NCBI GenBank assembly: GCA_020438665.1
Contig: JAGQUE010000316.1
Coordinates: 1 to 5,297 of the forward strand
Length of the DNA: 5,297 nucleotides
Direction of reading: 5' to 3'
Source of the DNA: Nocardioidaceae bacterium
GTDB taxonomy: Bacteria; Actinomycetota; Actinomycetes; Propionibacteriales; Nocardioidaceae
Position numbers and translations under genes: made by a program. A model generated the notes under the pieces. The model did no database searches and was not told where the DNA came from. It was given only the letters and a program-made list of their open reading frames with translations. Position 1 is the first letter of the stretch. Each line of letters starts with the position of its first letter. Positions 1-5,297 of this stretch are shown piece after piece.

Positions 1-149
1 GAGACGATCAGCGCGAGTACGGCGAGGATCAGGCCGACGGTCATCGAGGCACCGACGACATGGCGCAGTTGGCTGATGCCGGGCAGACCGTCGGAGTTCG
101 GGTTGATGGAGATCTCGAACGGCACTGCGCTCGCCAGTCGGATGGGCAT
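1..149 (-). CDS. Small DUF6112-type membrane protein of T4SS locus, 3' end outside window
   Basis: Only the first 49 codons are visible; the gene runs off the left edge. The start is the ATG at 147-149, supported by an AGGAG Shine-Dalgarno six bases upstream. The N-terminus is short and polar. Residues 15-34 carry I-N-P-N, then G-L-P-G (21-24), then L-R-H-V-V-G-A (28-34), followed by a hydrophobic segment from about residue 31 that continues off the edge. This pattern is what I recall of small two-helix membrane proteins annotated DUF6112 in actinobacterial conjugation clusters; the family name is from memory, not a search. Residues 15-49 align without gaps to residues 13-47 of the gene just upstream (17 identities in 35), so the two are probably tandem paralogues. 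It starts 31 bp after that gene ends and is likely cotranscribed. A pilin-like (VirB2/TrbC) or channel role is inference from size and context. Confidence 0.75.
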   Translation of the reverse strand, partial: MPIRLASAVPFEISINPNSDGLPGISQLRHVVGASMTVGLILAVLALIV

Positions 150-155
150 GGTGGT

Positions 156-160
156 CTCCT
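156..160 (-). promoter_or_regulatory. Shine-Dalgarno of the truncated membrane-protein gene
   Basis: On the minus strand AGGAG lies six bases before the ATG at 149, within the 31-bp gap after the preceding stop codon. It fixes the start of the left-edge gene and suggests independent ribosome loading. Confidence 0.7.
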
Positions 161-180
161 GGGTACGTCGGGCGGACGCC

Positions 181-477
181 CTACAGGTGGGCGCCGATGT
201 CCAGCAGCCAGTTGGCCCAGGCCAACGCGCCGCCGGTCAGCGCGGCCCCTCCCAGGGCGACGAGCACGCCGACCTTCGCCTTCGCGGCGGTGTGCCAGCT
301 GCCCGAGCTTGACGCCAACGCCCATGTCGTCGCCGAAACCACCAGCATCAAGACCGCGACGATCAGGCCGTAGGTGAGCAGGGCACCGATGATGTCCCGA
401 AGTTTGCCTGAGCCATCCACCGCCCCGAAGTTGGGCCCAATCAGGGCATGGCGCATCACCAACAGCATCGGCTTCAT
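181..477 (-). CDS. Small two-helix DUF6112-type membrane protein of T4SS locus
   Basis: This is a 98-residue protein if it starts at ATG 477. It has a short N-terminus with I-G-P-N (13-16) and L-R-D-I-I-G-A (26-32), a first membrane helix at about 29-55, a short polar loop with S-S-S-G-S and K-A-K, and a second helix at about 67-93. Size and layout match small integral membrane proteins (DUF6112 type) of actinobacterial conjugation gene clusters, and it is paralogous to the next gene downstream. The frame stays open to 711, but the extra 78 residues are low in hydrophobicity and have no counterpart in the paralogue, so I treat them as noncoding. No good Shine-Dalgarno precedes 477; ATG at 468 or 456 is also possible. 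The paralogue pairing begins at residue 13 and favours a start in this zone. A role as pilin-like or channel subunit is inference. It is now separated from the upstream minus-strand genes by the plus-strand cargo gene. Confidence 0.75.
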   Translation of the reverse strand: MKPMLLVMRHALIGPNFGAVDGSGKLRDIIGALLTYGLIVAVLMLVVSATTWALASSSGSWHTAAKAKVGVLVALGGAALTGGALAWANWLLDIGAHL

Positions 478-554
478 GGCTCGAAGGTGCGGGTCTGGTG
501 CCAAGCGGGTTCTCCCCTCGGGGACCGAGCTATGCCGCGGCCCCTCACCGCCAT

Positions 555-574
555 GGCTGACGGCGCGGTCAGCC
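555..574. repeat. Perfect inverted repeat, possible operator
   Basis: GGCTGAC (555-561) and GTCAGCC (568-574) are perfect inverted arms around a six-base spacer. The position between divergent genes suits a binding site for a dimeric regulator. As a transcript it would form a 7-bp hairpin, but no T-run follows on either strand, so a terminator is less likely. No regulator gene is seen in the window. Confidence 0.4.
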
Positions 575-717
575 GAGCTTAGGGGAGTTTCCCAGTTGCT
601 GACCGGCAGTGGAGCAACCGAACCAAGAAGCCGCGGCCCTGTGATCGAGGACGAAACCGGGCAAGAAGCGAATGACTGGGCCAGCGAGTGCCGCCACGGG
701 CCTTGGCGCACGTGATT

Positions 718-723
718 GATACT
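718..723 (+). promoter_or_regulatory. Possible -10 element for leaderless transcription
   Basis: GATACT ends six bases before the ATG at 730, so transcription would start at or next to the A of the start codon. This spacing is the known layout of leaderless genes in Actinobacteria, where a TANNNT or ANNNT -10 box sits directly before the start. No clear -35 box was seen, and no Shine-Dalgarno precedes this ATG, which agrees with a leaderless start. Confidence 0.35.
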
Positions 724-729
724 TCAGCC

Positions 730-1755
730 ATGTCAAGGAGTCGTGACAAGCGCCAGCGCCTGGACAGCGCCATCGGAAAGCAGACCATGGCGTCCTCTCC
801 GTCGGCCAAGGGCAGACCAACAGCGACAGGCCAGGGGGGTGCCAAACAGGCTGAAGCGGGAAAGGCGGCCAAAGATCCTGGAGACTCTCGCTGGAGTTTC
901 GTCGCGGAGTCCTGGCCGCGCGCCATCCTTCTGGCGATAATAGTCGCAGTTCTGGGCGTCTGGTTGGCGCCGATCGCGAGCGAGATCTCGGCGCCGTGGC
1001 GGATTGTCTTTTCGGTCATCTTGTCGGCGACTGCTGTTCTCTGGCTGCTTGGTCAGGCGAAAGTGCTTACTCTTCGCTGGATCGCAGTCTTCGGCACGTT
1101 GGTTGTCGCGTCGCAAGCGGTCTTCTTCGTCGTGTCCCGCCCCTCCACTCAGGAGCGCCTAGTTGCGGACTACCTGAATGTTTGTTCGGACCCCATGTGG
1201 GGCAGTCAGCCTGTGAATTGCTATAGTGAGTCCAGGAAATTCATGCTCGATCACTTCCGGGTCTATGGGCCTGACCGGTGGAACGCATTTGGTTCCTTCT
1301 CAGACGATGAGGCCGTCAACCTCGGAACCCTCTCCCGAGGTGGACCTCTACTCAACGGGAACGAAGTGGTCTCCGTGGGCCAGGTGGTTGATGAGCAGGA
1401 GCTTGGAGGCTTGGAGATCGTGATTCAGTTGCGTGCGCCTACGTCGGCCGCACTGAGCAGGCTACCCCCTGATCTCGGTCTCATGCGGACCGACTATGCG
1501 CGGCAGGTACTCACAGCCCACGATAGTTCGGAATCGAGCAAACCCGGCGCTCCTGCGGACTCGCTTGTATACCTCAATGTTTCGGCTCGTCCCTTCTTCG
1601 CCGTTGAGCCAGGAGAACTGATCATCTTTAAGGGTCTACCTATTGCGACGGGGTATGTAATCCAGCCTCATACGGGTCGTTTGATACCTATGACCTATGT
1701 CCGGGGGGCTTCGGTTGAACACCTGTTAGCTAGATCAGCAGCGTCACAGGAATAG
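730..1755 (+). CDS. Unrecognised three-helix membrane protein with extracytoplasmic beta-rich domain (cargo)
   Basis: I do not recognise this 341-residue protein. Residues 1-60 are basic, rich in Ala, Gly, Lys and Ser, and probably disordered. Three hydrophobic segments follow at about 65-82, 92-108 and 116-135. About 205 residues remain, probably outside the membrane, with two cysteines (152, 164) spaced for a disulfide, and alternating strand-like segments at about 212-237 and 278-308, including V-E-P-G-E-L-I-I-F-K-G. That last part faintly resembles an OB-like barrel, a weak inference. ATG 730 has no Shine-Dalgarno but may be leaderless; ATG 787, with GGA nine bases upstream, and GTG 688 are alternatives. 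The gene is opposite in strand to all neighbours, visibly lower in GC (29 of 60 bases in 1621-1680, against 48 of 60 in 4801-4860), and uses ATA, AGA, CTA and one TTA codon. This suggests separately acquired cargo. Entry exclusion, immunity or surface function are guesses from membrane topology and location. Confidence 0.8.
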   Translation: MSRSRDKRQRLDSAIGKQTMASSPSAKGRPTATGQGGAKQAEAGKAAKDPGDSRWSFVAESWPRAILLAIIVAVLGVWLAPIASEISAPWRIVFSVILSATAVLWLLGQAKVLTLRWIAVFGTLVVASQAVFFVVSRPSTQERLVADYLNVCSDPMWGSQPVNCYSESRKFMLDHFRVYGPDRWNAFGSFSDDEAVNLGTLSRGGPLLNGNEVVSVGQVVDEQELGGLEIVIQLRAPTSAALSRLPPDLGLMRTDYARQVLTAHDSSESSKPGAPADSLVYLNVSARPFFAVEPGELIIFKGLPIATGYVIQPHTGRLIPMTYVRGASVEHLLARSAASQE

Positions 1756-1778
1756 CGGATGTTGGCCGACGTATCCGC
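1755..1778 (+). terminator. Hairpin between convergent genes, possible terminator
   Basis: GCGGAT (1755-1760) pairs perfectly with ATCCGC (1773-1778), with further weak pairing in the 12-base loop. The stem begins with the last base of the cargo gene's TAG stop and lies in the 73-bp gap facing the convergent hydrolase gene. There is no T-run, as is common in high-GC bacteria, so its activity is uncertain. Because a hairpin is symmetric it could also act on the minus strand. Confidence 0.4.
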
Positions 1779-1828
1779 AACCTGCATGCTGCGTGGCCCT
1801 GACGGTTTGTCTGGGGACGAAGACGGGA

Positions 1829-2944
1829 TCACCCGATACGGAGCAGCATCAAGTGCTCACCTGTGAACTCCGAGAGCGTGCCATAGCGGACGTGGTCGCC
1901 CGTGTGCGGAGCGTGGAGGATGCGGTCGCCACCGAGGTAGATGGCGACGTGGTGTGGGTTGGCCGCGCCGGGGTAGGTGAAGAAGATCAGGTCGCCGGGC
2001 TGCTTTCCGTTCCAGGGGATGGCGCGGCCGGTATGGATCTGGTAGCCGGTGTAGTGAGGGAGGCGGATCCGGCCGCGGGAGGCTTGGTACGCGGCATACA
2101 GGACGAGGCCGGAGCAGTCGAAGCCGCCGCGGGTGGGGCCGGTGAAGCTCCCCCCGCCCCAGACGTACGGCGTCCCGATCTGCGAGGCGGCAGCCGCGAT
2201 CAGCGCGCGAGCGAACCCCGCCGGTAGGTGTGACGGCGCGTCGCCGCCCGGGCCCGCACAGGCGAGTCCACCGGCGGGCGAGATGCCGCTGAGGGTCGTG
2301 AGGATCTTCTCGGCGACTGGCTGGTTGACGGCGTACCGGTCTGGGTATGCCGACACCTCGACGGCCTGTGCGGCCGCGCCGGGGTCCATGTCTTGCCAAC
2401 CCGGGATGTCGAGGAGGCCGCGTGGCGAGCCGTGGTTCGGGCCGCTCGGTCCGCCGTAGAACGCGCGGGCGGACCAGACGGGGTCCATTAGTTGCGCGAC
2501 TGTGCCCCACCCGGTCGACGGGCGCATTTGGAACAGGCCGAGCGAGTCGTGATCGGCGCCGTTCCCGTCGTTCGGGATGGTCGCCGACGCGGGGTACGCG
2601 CTCGTGTTGGACAGGATTCGGAGCGAGGACTCGGTCAATGCGGCCATGAGGGCGATGAGCTGGCCCCGCGCGGGCACCTGCTGGCTCTTCCCGACGGCGA
2701 TGATGGTGGCCGCCCGGTCCAGTTGTCGCTTGCCGAGGGTGACGGGGGAGCCGTGGGAGTTCACCGCGGTGAGGCTTGAAGGGACGTCCCTGGTGACGTT
2801 CACGCTGACGCTGGCCGAGCCATCGGGCAAGCATGCCCCGGAGCCGGCCGCTGCCGGGCTGATCAGGGTGGCGACACCCACCACAGCCGCGCCGGGCGCG
2901 AGGAGGGCGGCGGCTGCGGCGACGGCGAGGACCTTCATTCCCAT
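1829..2944 (-). CDS. Secreted bifunctional lytic transglycosylase-like / NlpC-P60 (C40) peptidoglycan hydrolase
   Basis: This 371-residue exported enzyme probably cuts both glycan and peptide bonds of peptidoglycan to open the wall for the conjugation channel, the VirB1-like role in Gram-positive T4SS. A hydrophobic signal or anchor segment spans about 4-33. A lysozyme-like domain covers about 75-215: A-A-L-T-E-S-S-L with candidate catalytic Glu105, then D-S-L-G-L-F-Q-M-R-P-S-T-G-W-G-T (133-148), the pattern typical of actinobacterial transglycosylase-like proteins. After a Gly/Pro linker, an NlpC/P60 domain covers about 242-371 with F-D-C-S-G-L (nucleophile Cys277), P-H-H-V-A-I-Y-L-G (His332) and I-L-H-A-P (His344) as the expected Cys-His-His set, all intact. 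ATG 2944 lies 7 bp after the upstream stop, so translation is probably coupled; ATG 2938 is an alternative start. Its 3' end faces the cargo gene. Confidence 0.93.
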   Translation of the reverse strand: MGMKVLAVAAAAALLAPGAAVVGVATLISPAAAGSGACLPDGSASVSVNVTRDVPSSLTAVNSHGSPVTLGKRQLDRAATIIAVGKSQQVPARGQLIALMAALTESSLRILSNTSAYPASATIPNDGNGADHDSLGLFQMRPSTGWGTVAQLMDPVWSARAFYGGPSGPNHGSPRGLLDIPGWQDMDPGAAAQAVEVSAYPDRYAVNQPVAEKILTTLSGISPAGGLACAGPGGDAPSHLPAGFARALIAAAASQIGTPYVWGGGSFTGPTRGGFDCSGLVLYAAYQASRGRIRLPHYTGYQIHTGRAIPWNGKQPGDLIFFTYPGAANPHHVAIYLGGDRILHAPHTGDHVRYGTLSEFTGEHLMLLRIG

Positions 2945-2951
2945 CGCGTGG

Positions 2952-3617
2952 TCACCGGAGCGGGTAGTCGAGCTGCGAGAGCCGCAGCACGTGGCAACGC
3001 TCGAACGCGGGCGGACAGGCGACGAAGACCGTGAAAGTGACCGGATACGACGACTCCGCCGGCGTGCCGTGCCACACTCCGCGGCGGTGGCGGACCCCGG
3101 TGATGGTGACGGCGGTCGTCCCGGGCCGGAGTTGGCCGCGGGACTGGGCGACTGCCTCAGCCCAGGACGCGGGCACGGCCGCCTTGTCGATCTCGAGGGT
3201 CTGGGAGACGCGCATGGTCGCCAGGTCGAGCCACTGGTCGACGGTGGGCAGGTAGGTGCCGACGTCGGTGATCAGACCCGGAGCCTCCTCACCCGAGGGA
3301 TCGGCGTCGGCGAGCACGGCGGCCATGTAGTCGGTCGGCAGCAGACCGGACGAGGCATCCCAGGTGAAGAGAGACTCGGCGACCGCCCGGGCGTAGGCGA
3401 CCGGGTCCGAGGTGTGCGGAAGCAAGACAGCGGGGGCGGTTGACAGCGCCGGCGTAGGGGTAACGGACGAGCCGATCGGCACCGGACGGTTGCCCCCAGC
3501 AGTCGCGGGCGGTCGGCCACGCCCGTGCACCAGACCCCACACACCCACGACCACGAGTGCCAGGGCGGCGACGCCCGCGACGATGACCAGCAGCTGCCGC
3601 CGGCTGAGATCGACCAT
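2952..3617 (-). CDS. Single-pass membrane protein with VirB8-like layout, putative T4SS scaffold
   Basis: This protein has 221 residues. A short basic cytoplasmic N-terminus (M-V-D-L-S-R-R-Q) is followed by one membrane helix at about 9-30, a Pro/Thr/Ser-rich linker (35-68), and an extracytoplasmic domain of about 150 residues beginning D-P-V-A-Y-A-R-A-V-A. The domain mixes helices (71-135, 148-160) and later strands (167-200), and has Cys201 and Cys208 near the end that could pair. A bitopic protein with a small mixed alpha/beta outer domain, next to a wall hydrolase and small membrane subunits, fits the VirB8/TcpC class of T4SS scaffold proteins. No diagnostic motif was found, so this is inference from topology and context. 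ATG 3617 has a strong GGAGG four bases upstream. It follows the parB-like gene by 51 bp and ends 7 bp before the hydrolase gene, so the two are likely cotranslated. Confidence 0.85.
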   Translation of the reverse strand: MVDLSRRQLLVIVAGVAALALVVVGVWGLVHGRGRPPATAGGNRPVPIGSSVTPTPALSTAPAVLLPHTSDPVAYARAVAESLFTWDASSGLLPTDYMAAVLADADPSGEEAPGLITDVGTYLPTVDQWLDLATMRVSQTLEIDKAAVPASWAEAVAQSRGQLRPGTTAVTITGVRHRRGVWHGTPAESSYPVTFTVFVACPPAFERCHVLRLSQLDYPLR

Positions 3618-3618
3618 G

Positions 3619-3632
3619 TCGCCTCCAGGCGA
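3619..3632 (-). promoter_or_regulatory. Shine-Dalgarno within a short inverted repeat
   Basis: Read on the minus strand, TCGCCT-GG-AGGCGA contains the GGAGG (3622-3626) that serves the ATG at 3617, four bases downstream. The arms are perfect six-base inverted repeats. In RNA they could form a 5-bp stem with a four-base loop that holds part of the ribosome site. This could damp or regulate initiation, but the hairpin is small. Confidence 0.5.
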
Positions 3633-3668
3633 GTGTCGGGGAGCGGGAACGCCGTGAAGGTGCGCCGG

Positions 3669-4685
3669 CTATGCCGTGGCGGCCGCCACCCGGGCGGTGC
3701 GCAGGCGGTCGGCGAACGCGGAGGTCTCCTCGACCACGCGCTCGAAGCGCTCCCACTCCTCCTCGCTCAGCGCCCCGGCCAGCTCGCCGACGTCGTACAG
3801 CGCGGACCATCCCTCAAGCTCGGTCCAGGTCAGGATGAAGGAGCGGAGGCTGCGGTGGCGCGGTACGCCGGTCGGCTGCCGTTGCAGGGCCCGGACGCCC
3901 TTGCGCGCGTCGCCCTGGCGGACCCGTTCGAGAGCCTCGGCGGCCAAGCGCGCGAGCTCGCCGTCCTCGCCCGGGTCACTGCGTTCCGCCGTACGCGCCA
4001 GTTCCACCGCGGCCCGTACTCGCTTGTACGCCGGCTCGACCGGGGCGTCGTCCTCGATCTCGGCCAGCATGTTGCGGGCGAACTCCCGGATCGAGGCCGG
4101 CTGCGAAGCGTCCTCGGCGGTCCGCTGGATCCAGCCGATCTGCTCGAGCCGGGTGTAGGACCGCGACCCGGTGACCAGCTGCGAGGCCTGGGACCGGCTG
4201 TCCCCGCTGCCGCGCGGTGCCGCCGGGCCGACGGCACCGCTCACCCCGGCGGCGTCACCCGCGCCGAAGCGGGTCGCCTCCTGCCGGCGCTCCGCCTCCT
4301 CGGCCATCAGCCGCTTGACCTCGTGATAGAGCTTCCACGTCTCCAGCTGCGTGAGCGGCTTGCGCAGCTCGTTCTCGTCCTGCTGGGCCAGCAGGTGCGA
4401 GAGCTCGTCGGAGATGCCGGAGCGGACCCATACCTTCAAGGTGGTCCACCCGAGCCGGCGTACCGCCTGCAGGCGCCGCCACCCGCACACCAGCACGCCG
4501 TCGGGAGTGATCGTGATCGGCTGGAGCAGGCCGACCTCCGCGATGGAGCGGGCGAGCGCGTCGATGTCGCCGAGGTCCTTGCGGTGGCGTACGCCGACCA
4601 CGATCGCGTCGACCCGGCGCTCGAGCTCGATGTGGCCGCTGCCTGCGTGCCGCCCGTTGCCGAGGTGGCCCGTGTCGTCAGGCAC
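3669..4685 (-). CDS. ParB-like partition protein (ParB N-terminal domain)
   Basis: This 338-residue cytoplasmic DNA-binding protein probably supports stable inheritance or control of the element. The ParB N-terminal (ParB/Srx) fold spans about 20-88: box I-like D-I-D-A-L-A-R-S-I-A-E-V-G-L-L-Q-P-I-T (40-58), then box II C-G-W-R-R-L-Q-A (67-74). Canonical ParB has G-E-R-R here; Trp69 replaces the Glu that helps handle CTP in studied ParBs. A charged helical stretch (110-138) is followed by a Gly/Ala/Ser-rich segment (140-165), then a probable helix-turn-helix region (about 166-215) with T-G-S-R-S-Y-T-R-L-E-Q-I. The C-terminal part (225-338) is helical. The GTG start at 4685 overlaps the upstream gene's end by 8 bp (inside C-C-A-GTG-C-C-TGA), with GAGG a few bases upstream, so translation is likely coupled. 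No ParA gene is in the window. The gene could instead be a regulator, since ParB-fold proteins also act that way. Confidence 0.88.
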   Translation of the reverse strand: MPDDTGHLGNGRHAGSGHIELERRVDAIVVGVRHRKDLGDIDALARSIAEVGLLQPITITPDGVLVCGWRRLQAVRRLGWTTLKVWVRSGISDELSHLLAQQDENELRKPLTQLETWKLYHEVKRLMAEEAERRQEATRFGAGDAAGVSGAVGPAAPRGSGDSRSQASQLVTGSRSYTRLEQIGWIQRTAEDASQPASIREFARNMLAEIEDDAPVEPAYKRVRAAVELARTAERSDPGEDGELARLAAEALERVRQGDARKGVRALQRQPTGVPRHRSLRSFILTWTELEGWSALYDVGELAGALSEEEWERFERVVEETSAFADRLRTARVAAATA

Positions 4686-5297
4686 TGGCTCGCCTCGCGA
4701 TCGCGGGCGCGGACTCGCTGATCTCCCGGACCAGCGCGTCGTCGGCCAGAAACTCGGCCACCGGGTGCCCGCACAGGAAGAGCGCGAGCAGCCCGTGCCC
4801 GGCCCGGGTGCCCCGCTGGCCGGGCTCGGGGTTGCCGAGGACGAGGCGGAGCAGGGTCGACCACGACGACCGGTCCAGGTCGAGGAACGCGCGCCCGACC
4901 TGGTCGCGCCGCAGCAGCGAGTGGGCCGCCGCCCGGTTCCGCGACTCCATCAGCCGCGAGCAGATGTAGTCCACCGCGCAGGTCACCGTGTTGTCGGCCC
5001 AGCCGAGCGCCACGAACAGCGCGATCAGCCGGTCGGCCGCCTCGGCCACCGTCGTCAGCCGCGACCCGCCCGCGTCGGCCGCGGGCTCGTCGTCACCGAT
5101 CCCATCCGGAGCAGCGGCGGTGCGGAAGACCGGGTGGAACTCGACGACGTCGGTCTCGTACTCGCTGAACCGGCGGGCGTCGTGCCGGTCCCGGGTCTCC
5201 CGGCGCCGCGCCTGGGCTGTCGAGCAGAGCAGCCCGGCCGCGCGCTCCTCGGCGACCAGACTGACCTGGACGGCGCGGGTGACCACCGCCCACGGGT
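4678..5297 (-). CDS. Unrecognised helical protein upstream of parB-like gene, 5' end outside window
   Basis: The frame is open to the right edge, giving 205 visible residues; the real start is probably beyond it, although a GTG at 5286 could serve. I do not recognise a family. The visible part starts with an Arg/Glu-rich helical stretch, passes an acidic linker (G-D-D-E-P-A-A-D), and continues as a mostly helical domain of about 125 residues containing L-I-A-L-F-V-A-L-G-W and later W-S-T-L-L-R-L-V-L-G-N-P. It has no signal peptide and no convincing membrane helix. Four cysteines are scattered without a metal-binding spacing. Its stop codon overlaps the GTG start of the parB-like gene by 8 bp, so the two are likely made together and may act in the same process (partition, replication control or regulation). 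That link is inference from gene arrangement only. Confidence 0.75.
   Translation of the reverse strand, partial: PWAVVTRAVQVSLVAEERAAGLLCSTAQARRRETRDRHDARRFSEYETDVVEFHPVFRTAAAPDGIGDDEPAADAGGSRLTTVAEAADRLIALFVALGWADNTVTCAVDYICSRLMESRNRAAAHSLLRRDQVGRAFLDLDRSSWSTLLRLVLGNPEPGQRGTRAGHGLLALFLCGHPVAEFLADDALVREISESAPAIARRASA

Larger units (their letters stand above)
478..729. other. Divergent intergenic region with promoters and possible operator
   Basis: These 252 bases separate the divergent minus-strand membrane-protein gene and the plus-strand three-helix gene, so promoters for both should lie here. No convincing coding sequence was found: open frames exist on both strands but lack ribosome sites and recognisable protein features. 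Visible structure includes a perfect 7-bp-arm inverted repeat (555-574), a short CCCC-TC-GGGG inverted repeat near 515, two copies of GCCGCGGCCC (near 534 and 631), and a -10-like hexamer at 718-723 just before the plus-strand ATG. No clear promoter for the minus strand was found. Confidence 0.5.

Noticed and set aside
478..711. N-terminal extension of the 98-residue membrane protein to 711
   Set aside because: The added residues are polar and irregular, have no counterpart in the tandem paralogue, and cover a region rich in intergenic inverted repeats.
966..995. Inverted repeat GGCGCCGA / TCGGCGCC with a 14-base spacer
   Set aside because: It lies inside the cargo coding sequence between the first two membrane helices. 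It is plausible as an RNA hairpin, but nothing indicates a function.
478..1828. Mobile-element ends or direct repeats around the cargo block
   Set aside because: Comparing the two edges by eye gave only short GGGGAC-type matches, no convincing target duplication and no transposase or integrase.
1857..2834. Minus-strand open frame of 325 codons in another frame of the hydrolase gene
   Set aside because: It is an Arg/Pro/His-rich shifted reading of the same strand; the true frame has all catalytic motifs.
2577..3443. Plus-strand open frame of 288 codons over the hydrolase and VirB8-like genes
   Set aside because: It crosses two well-supported minus-strand genes and shows no domain, ribosome site or plausible protein composition.
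3618..3668. Promoter or parS site in the gap between the parB-like and VirB8-like genes
   Set aside because: No match to the canonical parS palindrome and no convincing -10/-35 pair; only the ribosome site and its inverted repeat are supported.
3525..4721. Long plus-strand open frame of 398 codons across the parB-like gene
   Set aside because: It is antisense to a gene with a clear ParB domain and coupled start. Its translation is repetitive Arg/Gly/Leu/Pro-rich sequence typical of shadow frames in GC-rich DNA.

Overview
The window looks like part of an integrative conjugative element or conjugative plasmid from a high-GC actinobacterium (Streptomyces, Micromonospora or a relative). The evidence is the very GC-rich, GC3-biased coding, GTG starts, closely spaced or overlapping genes, and a gene set typical of actinobacterial type IV secretion (T4SS) clusters. 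No species can be named from the sequence alone.

Five of the seven genes form two groups on the minus strand, read from right to left. The right group (5297 to 1829) is: a 5'-truncated unknown protein; a ParB-like partition protein whose GTG start overlaps it; a single-pass membrane protein with a VirB8-like layout; and a secreted two-domain cell-wall hydrolase (transglycosylase-like plus NlpC/P60) that starts 7 bp after its neighbour ends. The left group (477 to 1) holds two small membrane proteins of the DUF6112 type in tandem. They align without gaps to each other, and the second runs off the left edge. Together these look like plasmid maintenance followed by the envelope part of a Gram-positive conjugation machine: wall opening, membrane scaffold and small two-helix membrane subunits. 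The ATPases, coupling protein and relaxase are not in the window.

Between the two minus-strand groups lies about 1.35 kb that does not fit. A plus-strand gene (730-1755) is clearly lower in GC, uses rare codons including one TTA, and encodes an unrecognised protein with a disordered basic N-terminus, three membrane helices and a mostly beta extracytoplasmic domain. It has its own divergent intergenic region (478-729) with a 7-bp-arm inverted repeat and a possible leaderless promoter. It ends in a hairpin facing the cell-wall hydrolase gene. It looks like cargo acquired separately and is the best candidate for something undescribed; entry exclusion or another surface or immunity role is only a hypothesis.

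No tRNA, rRNA, CRISPR array, insertion sequence, attachment site or canonical parS site was seen.
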